DNA of 7,665 bases from JBAYSY01 sp041675885. Lineage in GTDB: Bacteria; Pseudomonadota; Alphaproteobacteria; Rhodobacterales; Rhodobacteraceae. Numbering within the stretch: position 1 is the stretch's first letter; each line of letters begins with the position of its first letter. The stretch covers positions 1-7,665 of the forward strand of contig JBAYSY010000072.1 in NCBI GenBank assembly GCA_041675885.1, written 5' to 3'. Position numbers and translations under genes: made by a program. The notes beneath the pieces were generated by a model. It worked only from the letters and a program-made list of their open reading frames with translations. It did not search any database and was not told the DNA's origin. Positions 1 through 7,665 of this stretch are shown piece after piece.

Positions 1-1
1 G

Positions 2-799
2 GTGATCAAGTTCCCGCTGGTCTCCGTGGGCGCCACCGAGAATGCACTGATGGCCGCGACGCTGGCCAGGGGCACGACGGTCCTGAAGAACGCCGCGCGC
101 GAGCCCGAGATCGCCGACCTCGCCCGCTGCCTGCGCCGGATGGGCGCGCATATCGAGGGCGAAGGCACGGACACCATCGAGATCGAGGGGGTGGAGCGGC
201 TCTCGGGCGCGACCCATCCGGTGGTGGCCGACCGGATCGAACTGGGCACCTACATGCTCGCCCCCGCCATTGCGGGCGGCGAGGTCGAATGCATCGGCGG
301 GCGGCTCGATCTGGTCGGGGCCTTCGCGGAGAAACTCGATGAGGCCGGGATCGCGGTCGAGGAAACCCCGCGCGGTCTGCGCGTCGCGCGCCGGAACGGC
401 CCGGCAAGGGCGGTGAACGTGGTGACGGAACCCTTTCCCGGCTTTCCGACCGACCTTCAGGCGCAGATGATGGCGCTTCTTTGCACCGCCGATGGCGTCT
501 CGGTGCTGGAGGAACGCATCTTCGAGAACCGTTTCATGCATGCGCCGGAACTGATGCGCATGGGGGCAGACATCGACGTGCATGGCGGCATCGCCACCGT
601 GACCGGGGTCGAACGCCTGCGCGGCGCGCCCGTCATGGCCACCGATCTGCGCGCCTCGGTCTCGCTCATTCTCGCCGGGCTCGCGGCCGAGGGCGAGACG
701 CTGGTGAAGCGGGTCTATCACCTCGATCGCGGTTATGAGCGGGTCGAGGAAAAACTGGGCGCCTGTGGCGCCGATATCGAGCGGGTGAAGGACGAATGA
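2..799 (+). CDS. murA: UDP-N-acetylglucosamine 1-carboxyvinyltransferase MurA, C-terminal two thirds (5' end outside window)
   Basis: MurA transfers enolpyruvate from phosphoenolpyruvate to UDP-GlcNAc in the cytoplasm, the first committed step of peptidoglycan synthesis. The 265 visible residues align to the end of E. coli MurA (419 aa) with an offset near 154. About 154 N-terminal residues therefore lie upstream, including the PEP-binding Cys115 and Lys22/Asn23. Base 1 belongs to the preceding codon, and the GTG at 2 is an internal valine, not a start. Visible landmarks are SVGATEN at residues 8-14 (the UDP-sugar site), FPTD with Asp151 (E. coli Asp305), ENR with Arg177 (Arg331), ATDLR with Asp215 and Arg217 (Asp369, Arg371), and HLDRGYER with Arg243 (Arg397). 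All the catalytic residues expected in this part are present, so the enzyme looks functional. The stop overlaps the start of the next gene by 4 bp (ATGA), which suggests translational coupling. Confidence 0.97.
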   Translation: MIKFPLVSVGATENALMAATLARGTTVLKNAAREPEIADLARCLRRMGAHIEGEGTDTIEIEGVERLSGATHPVVADRIELGTYMLAPAIAGGEVECIGGRLDLVGAFAEKLDEAGIAVEETPRGLRVARRNGPARAVNVVTEPFPGFPTDLQAQMMALLCTADGVSVLEERIFENRFMHAPELMRMGADIDVHGGIATVTGVERLRGAPVMATDLRASVSLILAGLAAEGETLVKRVYHLDRGYERVEEKLGACGADIERVKDE

Positions 800-1266
800 C
801 CGATGCGCGCTTTGAAGACGGGGCCGATGCGCCCCTGCGCCTGATCGCCCGCGAGGCGGGCGAGGTGCCGGTGATCTCGGCGCTGTTGCAGGACGCGGTG
901 CTTGCCGGGGCCGATATGCGCTATGATCGCGCCGCCCGGAGGTTTGCCTTTCTTCTCAACCGCTTCCGCTGGGAAGACCGGGACGGGGCCGAACGTGCGG
1001 GCCGGGGGTATGAGCGGGTCCGGGCGCTGCTGCTGGTGTCGGACGTGACCGGGGCCGCAAGCCGCGATCTGGCGCGCGAGGGGGTGCTGTCGCTCCTGTC
1101 CGTGGGGTTCCTGCCCGGCGATGATGGCACCGGGGAGCTGGTGTTCACCTTCGCGGGCGGTGGTGCGCTGCGGCTTGCCGTCGAGTGTCTCGACCTGCGG
1201 CTCGACGACGTGACCCGGCCCTATGCCGCGCCCTCGGGCAAGGTGCCGGAACACCCGGACGAATAG
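796..1266 (+). CDS. DUF2948 family protein, unknown function
   Basis: This 156-residue protein matches, from memory, the alphaproteobacterial DUF2948 family. Recognisable parts are an N-terminal DARFEDG stretch (residues 3-9), VISALLQDAV (26-35), the RRFAFLLNRFRWED block (48-61), a VLSLLSVGF segment (97-105), VECLDLRLDDVTRPY (129-143) and a terminal APSGK (145-149). No signal peptide or membrane segment is visible, so it should be cytoplasmic. Its biochemical role is unknown. The start is set by the ATGA overlap with the murA stop (796-799); the AAGGA at 788-792 is only 3 nt away, so translation probably depends on coupling to murA. The family is usually encoded next to murA in this group, which hints at, but does not prove, a link to wall synthesis. 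The gene ends with TAG at 1264-1266. Confidence 0.9.
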   Translation: MTDARFEDGADAPLRLIAREAGEVPVISALLQDAVLAGADMRYDRAARRFAFLLNRFRWEDRDGAERAGRGYERVRALLLVSDVTGAASRDLAREGVLSLLSVGFLPGDDGTGELVFTFAGGGALRLAVECLDLRLDDVTRPYAAPSGKVPEHPDE

Positions 1267-1281
1267 GCGTTAACGCTTTTT
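1265..1281 (+). terminator. weak palindrome plus T-run between DUF2948 gene and radC
   Basis: The 10-bp perfect palindrome GCGTTAACGC (1267-1276) is followed directly by five T (1277-1281). As RNA it could fold into a 3-bp GCG/CGC stem with a TTAA loop, extended by a G-U and an A-U pair. That is short for an intrinsic terminator, and radC begins only 26 bp later on the same strand. It could equally be a protein-binding site or chance. Confidence 0.2.
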
Positions 1282-1306
1282 CAACCGGCGCGCGGGATGG
1301 TCGGGT

Positions 1307-2071
1307 ATGACCCGCCGCCCCGCCTTCGCCGAATCACCCCTGCCGCTGTTTATGGCGGAGGATGAGGCCGTGGCGGCGGCTTTGCCCGAAGGGCGCTTGC
1401 CCTCCTATATCCAGGACCACCGCAGCCGGTTGCGCCAGCGTTTCGACGAAGGCGGGGCGGCGGCGATGCCCGATTACGAACTGCTGGAACTGGTGCTGTT
1501 CCGCGCCATCCCCCGGCAGGACGTCAAGCCGCTGGCGCGGGCGCTGCTCGACATATTTGGTGATTTCGCGGGCGTGCTGGCCGCGCCGCCCGCCCGGCTG
1601 GTGCGGGTCGCGGGGGCGGGGCCTGCGGTGGTGCGCGAATTGAAGATCGTCGAGGCGGCGGCGCATCGGCTCGCCCGGGCGCGGGTGATGGGGCGGCCGG
1701 TGATCTCAAGCTGGGATGCGCTGGTCGATTATTGCCGCACCGCTATGGCGCATCGCGAGACCGAACAGTTCCGGGTGCTCTACCTCGACCGGCGCAACGT
1801 GCTGATCGCGGACGAGGAACAGGCCCGCGGCACGGTCGATCATGTCCCGGTCTACCCGCGCGAGGTGGTGAAACGGGCGCTGGAACTGAACGCCAGCGCG
1901 CTGATTCTGGTGCACAATCATCCGAGCGGGGATCCAACCCCGTCAGAGGCGGACATCAGCATGACCATGCGGGTGCGCGACGCGGCCGGGGCGCTCGATA
2001 TCGTGCTGCACGACCACCTGATCGCCGGGCGCGGCGGTGTGCTCAGCTTCCGGTCGGAGGGGTATCTGTGA
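1307..2071 (+). CDS. radC: RadC family JAB/JAMM-domain protein
   Basis: This 254-residue protein is full length (E. coli RadC is about 222 aa; the extra part is an N-terminal extension of some 35 residues). Residues 36-46 hold the family's HRxRLRxRF-like opening. Residues 55-120 form the helical N-terminal domain with a helix-hairpin-helix-like VAGAGPAVV turn (101-109). The C-terminal JAB domain runs from about 133. It has the metal-binding JAMM signature HNHPSGDPTPSEAD, with His203, His205 and Asp216, and a candidate catalytic Glu153 ahead of FRVLYLD. The metal site looks intact. The old name 'DNA repair protein RadC' rests on a mutation later assigned to another gene, so its cellular role is unsettled. 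The ATG at 1307 has only a weak GGGATGG-like ribosome-binding site (1294-1300); the next in-frame ATG (1352) would still keep all domains. It lies 40 bp after the DUF2948 stop and its own TGA is 14 bp from the convergent operon's stop. Confidence 0.95.
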   Translation: MTRRPAFAESPLPLFMAEDEAVAAALPEGRLPSYIQDHRSRLRQRFDEGGAAAMPDYELLELVLFRAIPRQDVKPLARALLDIFGDFAGVLAAPPARLVRVAGAGPAVVRELKIVEAAAHRLARARVMGRPVISSWDALVDYCRTAMAHRETEQFRVLYLDRRNVLIADEEQARGTVDHVPVYPREVVKRALELNASALILVHNHPSGDPTPSEADISMTMRVRDAAGALDIVLHDHLIAGRGGVLSFRSEGYL

Positions 2072-2085
2072 TTCGCCGGGCGCTA

Positions 2086-3609
2086 TTATGGCTGCTCCGG
2101 CTGGTCCTCGGTCGGCTGGTCGGGTGGTGCGGGCCGCAGCCACAATTCCACCCGGCGGTTGATCCGGCGCCCGACCTCGGTGTCGTCGCAGGCCATCGGT
2201 AGCGCCTCGCCAAAGGCATCGACCGACAGCACCACCCGCCCGGGCGCCAGCATCGGCGCCCGTTCCAGCACCGCATCGCGCACCGCCTCGGCCCGCCCCC
2301 GCGCCAGCGTGAGGTTGGCCGCGGCGGGCCCCTCGCCGTCGCTGAACCCGGTGAAGATCAGCTCCCACCCGTCGAAGGCACCCGATTCCAGCAGATGCGC
2401 CAGATCCGCCGCGTGGCTGCGCGAGGCGGCATCGAGGCCGCTGGTCCCCCCGGCGAAGCGGAAGGTGAGGGACAGCCGTTCGGCCCCGGCCAGCGCCCCG
2501 GCGAGCCGTTGCAGGTCAGTGAGCGTGACCTCGGGCCCGGCGGCCTTGATCGCATTCACCAGCCGCCCGCCCTGATCGGTGACCGGCTGCGCCTCGGGCC
2601 GCAGATCGACAAGCCCGGCCTGCGCGACGGCGGCTTGCCCGGCGGGGGTGGCAAGCGTGGCCGCCAGCGCCCGCGCCGCGGGCGGCAGCCGCCGGTTGCC
2701 CGACACCAGATGCAGCGCCGCCGCCAGCGGATAGTCGCCCGCCTTCACGGCGAATCCCGTGGGCCGCATCAGATGCCCGCAGGCATCGCGCAGCGTCAGC
2801 ACCCGCAGCCCCCCGGCGGCCGAGGCGGGCAGCAGCGCCAGCGCCCAGGGGTCGCGCGCGACGGCATGGGCCATGGGTTCGGGGTCGCGGTGGCGGATCG
2901 CGGTGGCGGGCGGGGTGCCGATACGGGCGTCGATCAACCGTTGCAACTCGTGCCCGTCATGCAGCGCGTGAAGCGCGATCGGCATGTCCGGCCCGCCGAA
3001 CGCACGCCAGTTGACGATCTCGCCCGCCGCCACCCCGCGCAACCCGTCAAGCCCGATCCGCTCGGCCGGATTGTCGGGGGCGACCACCGGGACCAGCGCC
3101 TCCATCGCCGCCAGCCGCCCCTCGCGCGTGCCCGGATCGGCGAGCGTCAGGGCGAATGTCGCGGCCTCTTCGGCCAGCGCCTCCATCGCCGCCCCGGCGG
3201 GCATGGGGCGGAAGATCACCCGCAGCTCGTCGCGCTCCGCCGAGGCGATGCGCAGCGCGAGGTCGTCGTCGAGATGGAGTGCATGCCCCGCCGCCGCCGC
3301 ATGGGCCGAAACCAGCGGCGCGATCAGCGCGAGGCCCGGCCAGGGCTCGCCCGCGATGACGATCTCGGGCGTGAACCGCTTGAGGTCGGGGCAGCCCGGC
3401 CCGGCGCAATCGACATCGGCGGCTTCGAGCGTGAGCAGCCCGTAGGCGGTTTCCACCCGATAATAAGCCCCGTCATAGGCGCGCAACTGCCCGGAGACGG
3501 CGATCCCGCCGCCGGGGGCGGTCAGCGTCACGTCTTGCGCCGCAGCAGCAAGGGCGGAAAACCACAGCGCGGCCGCAGCCCCCGCCACGACCCGCGTCGT
3601 GATAGCCAT
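2086..3609 (-). CDS. periplasmic PstS-like substrate-binding domain fused to OmpA peptidoglycan-binding domain
   Basis: This 507-residue protein begins with a signal peptide (hydrophobic residues 7-24, likely cleavage after Ala24 before QDV). A short N-terminal region follows, with a close cysteine pair (Cys68, Cys73). Residues about 80-340 resemble PBP-like/PstS phosphate-binding proteins. The best marker is LRGVAAGEIVNWRAFGG (190-206), which recalls the G-x-I-x-NW-x-x-x-GG motif of PstS. Residues about 360-492 are an OmpA C-terminal domain: TGFSDGEG with Asp424, Asn432, Arg439 in the LARGRA stretch, and NRRVEL (484-489). Asp424 and Arg439 have the same 15-residue spacing as the diaminopimelate-binding Asp/Arg pair of Acinetobacter OmpA, so peptidoglycan binding is likely. 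The last 13 residues are Pro/Gln/Glu-rich. No beta-barrel and no ABC transporter permease or ATPase gene is nearby. The ligand is unknown and phosphate should not be assumed. It starts 18 bp after the upstream gene with only a weak ribosome-binding site, consistent with an operon. Confidence 0.88.
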   Translation of the reverse strand: MAITTRVVAGAAAALWFSALAAAAQDVTLTAPGGGIAVSGQLRAYDGAYYRVETAYGLLTLEAADVDCAGPGCPDLKRFTPEIVIAGEPWPGLALIAPLVSAHAAAAGHALHLDDDLALRIASAERDELRVIFRPMPAGAAMEALAEEAATFALTLADPGTREGRLAAMEALVPVVAPDNPAERIGLDGLRGVAAGEIVNWRAFGGPDMPIALHALHDGHELQRLIDARIGTPPATAIRHRDPEPMAHAVARDPWALALLPASAAGGLRVLTLRDACGHLMRPTGFAVKAGDYPLAAALHLVSGNRRLPPAARALAATLATPAGQAAVAQAGLVDLRPEAQPVTDQGGRLVNAIKAAGPEVTLTDLQRLAGALAGAERLSLTFRFAGGTSGLDAASRSHAADLAHLLESGAFDGWELIFTGFSDGEGPAAANLTLARGRAEAVRDAVLERAPMLAPGRVVLSVDAFGEALPMACDDTEVGRRINRRVELWLRPAPPDQPTEDQPEQP

Positions 3610-3627
3610 GTTCCGACCCGCGTTGCC

Positions 3628-4746
3628 TCAGTTGGCGGCAAGTTTCATGTTGCCCGCGAGGTTTTGCAACAGCAGAAACTCGCCCACGGCGTCGCAGCCG
3701 GGCATGGTGACGGTCAGTTCCTCGATGGTGACCCGGCCGTGGCGCGAACGGATGGTCTCGCCCAGAAGTTCGCGGCCGCAGGTATCCTCGGTCACCGCCG
3801 CCTCCAGCGTAAGTTCGACATGCGCGGCGCGGGAAAAGGTATAGATTTCGGCCAGCAGCGGCCGCTCGGTCTGGTCGTCGCCCGCAAGCGTAAGGAACCC
3901 GCCCGCATCCGTGGCCCGACCCGGCCGGGCGGCCGAGACATGGCCCTCTTCGCCGAAGGCGGTGCCGGCCTCGTAGGCGTGAAGCTGGAAGGCGTCGTCG
4001 CCGGACCATTGCACCGCGAAACGCTCATGGTCGAGAATGCCGGGCAGGGCGATCACATCCGCGACCCGCCCGCCGTCGGCAAAGCGCACCGAAAGCGCCG
4101 CCGGATGCGACAGCGCGGGAAGTTCCATGGCCAGCACGCCCGAGGCCGGGACCATGCCGGTGATCGCAAGCCCGCCATGGCGCAGCACCACCCGTTCGCC
4201 TGCCCGGCAGGGGGCGAACAGCGCGATCCCCAGCATCGCGCCCGGCTGTGCCGCAAGGTCGAGCCGGGGGGCGCAGTCGTCGTCGGCGTTGCCGGCGGCC
4301 CCGGCCCGGTCTGTTCCGGGCATGGCTTCGGGGGCGGCCGGTTCATGCGCGGCAGGCAGCGGCGGCGGCGTGGGCCCCGCCGGATCGGCGAGGGCGGGCG
4401 GCGCGGCGGGGGCCGTGGGCGCTTTGTCGGCGGTAAGCGTGGCGGCAGGTGTCAGGGGCAGGGCGGGGGGCGGCGGCAGCGGCGCCGGGTCGAAGATGGC
4501 GGCCATCTGCAACGGTGCGGCGCCCGCCGCAGGGCCGGTTCGCGGCGCGGTGGTGGCTGCCATGACGGCGGCGGGCGCGCTGTCCTCCATCGCCGCAAGC
4601 GGGGTGATGGCGACCGGCGCGGATTTCTGCGCGAACAGGTGAAAGTCGTTCTGGGTCAGGTGCCCGGTGCCCACCGCGATGGCGACAACCGATCCGATCA
4701 TCGTCAGCCTGCGCAGACGTTGCCTGTTCGTATCCTTGCTGTCCAT
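3628..4746 (-). CDS. membrane-anchored Ala/Pro-rich envelope protein, unknown function (Rhodobacterales family sometimes labelled 'translocase')
   Basis: I do not know its function. From the ATG at 4746 it is 372 aa. Basic residues (RQRLRR, 8-13) precede one hydrophobic segment (about 14-30), giving a signal anchor with the rest in the periplasm. Residues 42-150 are a low-complexity Ala/Pro linker with Pro runs near 90-94 and 127-129. Residues 156-372 look like a compact, mostly beta domain with four cysteines (158, 180, 323, 351) that could form two disulfides. Conserved-looking spots are RVVLRHGGL (185-193), AVQWSGDDAFQLHAYEAG (244-261) and MPGCDAVGEFLLLQN (348-362). From memory, similar proteins in Rhodobacterales sit beside secA and are annotated 'translocase'; I think that name comes from the neighbourhood and not from homology to a motor. 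The start at 4746 is preferred over the in-frame GTG at 4797 because GGAGGG lies 9 nt upstream and the GTG extension is repeat sequence. The OmpA-domain gene follows 18 bp later. Confidence 0.85.
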   Translation of the reverse strand: MDSKDTNRQRLRRLTMIGSVVAIAVGTGHLTQNDFHLFAQKSAPVAITPLAAMEDSAPAAVMAATTAPRTGPAAGAAPLQMAAIFDPAPLPPPPALPLTPAATLTADKAPTAPAAPPALADPAGPTPPPLPAAHEPAAPEAMPGTDRAGAAGNADDDCAPRLDLAAQPGAMLGIALFAPCRAGERVVLRHGGLAITGMVPASGVLAMELPALSHPAALSVRFADGGRVADVIALPGILDHERFAVQWSGDDAFQLHAYEAGTAFGEEGHVSAARPGRATDAGGFLTLAGDDQTERPLLAEIYTFSRAAHVELTLEAAVTEDTCGRELLGETIRSRHGRVTIEELTVTMPGCDAVGEFLLLQNLAGNMKLAAN

Positions 4747-4755
4747 TGTCCCCGG

Positions 4756-4761
4756 CCCTCC
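4756..4761 (-). promoter_or_regulatory. ribosome-binding site GGAGGG that fixes the start of the 372-aa gene
   Basis: On the minus strand GGAGGG is followed by 9 nt and then ATG (4746-4744). This is the best Shine-Dalgarno match among the complete genes here. It argues against the upstream GTG at 4797, which would make the protein 17 residues longer. Confidence 0.7.
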
Positions 4762-4791
4762 GTGGCGTTTTTCGGGTGGCGTTTTTTTCGG
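4762..4791. repeat. imperfect tandem repeat (14 bp and 16 bp) with T5/T7 tracts
   Basis: On the plus strand GTGGCGTTTTTCGG (4762-4775) is followed immediately by GTGGCGTTTTTTTCGG (4776-4791). The two copies differ only in the T-run length (5 or 7). The repeat lies directly upstream of the ribosome-binding site of the 372-aa gene, so on that transcript it gives two A-rich blocks in the 5' leader. It may be simple slippage/duplication or a leader element. The function is unknown. Confidence 0.75.
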
Positions 4792-5071
4792 AACCACTGC
4801 GGGCAGAAGACCGGGACAAAGCGGCGGTAGCGTGGCACCGGGGGGGATTCTTGGCGAAGGCCGGGGGTGTGGCGGCCACTATATCGGTCGCCCGGGCGGC
4901 GCAATACCGCAACATATGCGCGTGCCGCCTGCGGGCTGCCCCGGGATTGCCATGATTGCGCCCCCGGCGGGCCGGGATGATGAACAGATGGTAAATGCGG
5001 TGCGGGATCAGGTCGGCAGGTCCATCCCCCTCGGCAAGGCGCCGGGGATGGTGGCAAGGACCGCAGGTTGC

Positions 5072-5111
5072 TTGCCGGGCGCGGCAAACGATTCGTGCCG
5101 CAAAGGGCGGC
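5072..5111. repeat. chain of overlapping short inverted repeats
   Basis: Three short stems share arms: TTGCC (5072-5076) with GGCAA (5083-5087); GCGGCA (5081-5086) with TGCCGC (5096-5101); and GCCGC (5097-5101) with GCGGC (5107-5111). Neighbouring stems exclude each other, which is the geometry of an attenuator or switch. Short GC-rich arms also arise by chance in DNA of this composition, and no reading frame or T-run accompanies them. Confidence 0.3.
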
Positions 5112-5112
5112 T

Positions 5113-5161
5113 GCCAGCGACCGTCATGCCTCCGGCATGGCGCAGGCGGTCGGCCGCTGGC
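5113..5161 (-). repeat. compound inverted repeat downstream of secA
   Basis: The outer arms GCCAGCG (5113-5119) and CGCTGGC (5155-5161) pair perfectly over 7 bp. ACCG (5120-5123) pairs with CGGT (5147-5150). An inner hairpin CATGCC (5125-5130), loop TCC, GGCATG (5134-5139) adds a perfect 6-bp stem. It follows the first post-secA hairpin by 9 bp and is not followed by a T-run in either direction. A 3'-end or mRNA-stability role for secA is the simplest reading. Confidence 0.5.
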
Positions 5162-5170
5162 GCGGCTGTT

Positions 5171-5196
5171 CCGGGCAAGCGGAAAGACCGCCCCGG
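5171..5196 (-). terminator. stem-loop directly behind the secA stop codon
   Basis: CCGGG (5171-5175) pairs with CCCGG (5192-5196) and GCGG (5179-5182) with CCGC (5188-5191). That makes 9 Watson-Crick pairs around the loop AAAGA, with a 3-nt CAA bulge (5176-5178). The stem begins at the base next to the secA TGA (5197-5199). There is no U-tract after it on the secA transcript, so it may be a non-canonical terminator, a 3' stabilising hairpin, or part of a Rho-dependent end. Confidence 0.45.

Positions 5197-7665
<2,469 letters not shown>

Larger units (their letters stand above)
4747..5196. other. gene-free intergenic region between secA and the 372-aa gene
   Basis: No convincing gene, tRNA or mobile element is visible in these 450 bp. 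Open frames crossing it on either strand are Arg/Pro/Gly-rich shadows. The secA-proximal part (about 5070-5196) is rich in inverted repeats, listed separately. The other end carries the tandem repeat and ribosome-binding site. A promoter for the minus-strand operon is expected here. The nearest match I see is a TATAGT-like -10 (plus-strand ACTATA, 4878-4883) with TTGCGC (4899-4904) as a poor -35 at a short 15-nt spacing. I do not consider it established. Confidence 0.6.

Noticed and set aside
2..4. GTG at position 2 as the murA start
   Set aside because: The sequence is already deep inside MurA (equivalent to about E. coli residue 155), so the GTG codes an internal valine.
2086..3609. Annotation as PstS phosphate transporter subunit
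   Set aside because: The OmpA domain and the lack of adjacent transporter genes make a canonical PstS role unsupported; only the fold resemblance is claimed.
2395..4830. Very long open frame on the plus strand (about 811 codons) antisense to the two minus-strand envelope genes
   Set aside because: It is Arg/Gly/Pro/Gln-rich with no recognisable domain and lies opposite two genes with clear signal/anchor, PstS-like and OmpA signatures. Long antisense frames are common in GC-rich genes.
4747..5196. tRNA or other small structured RNA gene in the gap
   Set aside because: No T-loop consensus, CCA-adjacent acceptor pairing or known RNA motif was found; only generic inverted repeats are present.

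Overview
The window is a high-GC stretch of bacterial chromosome. Its best fit is an alphaproteobacterium of the Rhodobacterales (Rhodobacter/Paracoccus/Roseobacter relatives). This rests on the MurA-DUF2948 pair, on a PstS-like/OmpA fusion protein of a type I recall from that order, and on a SecA with an alphaproteobacterial-looking sequence and a C-terminal zinc-binding tail. No rRNA, tRNA, CRISPR array, insertion sequence or phage gene is visible. Gene density and codon style are uniform, so nothing points to recent acquisition.

Left part, + strand (2-2071): the 3' two thirds of murA (peptidoglycan precursor synthesis); a DUF2948 gene whose ATG overlaps the murA stop by 4 bp; then, after a 40-bp spacer holding a small palindrome and T-run, radC (JAB/JAMM-fold protein). 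The spacing suggests one transcription unit, with translational coupling at the murA/DUF2948 junction.

Middle part, - strand (2086-4746): two genes 18 bp apart that look like one operon. The first encodes a membrane-anchored, Ala/Pro-rich secreted protein of unknown function (372 aa from the chosen start). The second encodes a 507-aa periplasmic protein that joins a phosphate-binding-protein-like domain to an OmpA-type peptidoglycan-binding domain. This operon converges on radC, with only 14 bp between the stops.

A gene-free stretch of 450 bp (4747-5196) follows. Its secA-proximal side holds a strong stem-loop right behind the secA stop and further inverted repeats. Its other end holds a short tandem repeat next to the ribosome-binding site of the 372-aa gene.

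Right part, - strand (5197-7665): most of secA, the ATPase motor of the Sec translocon, cut at its N-terminus by the window edge.

The theme is the cell envelope: wall precursor synthesis, protein export, and two exported proteins of which one should bind peptidoglycan. The core genes are ordinary. The least understood part is the two-gene envelope operon, and I see no clearly new multi-gene system beyond it.
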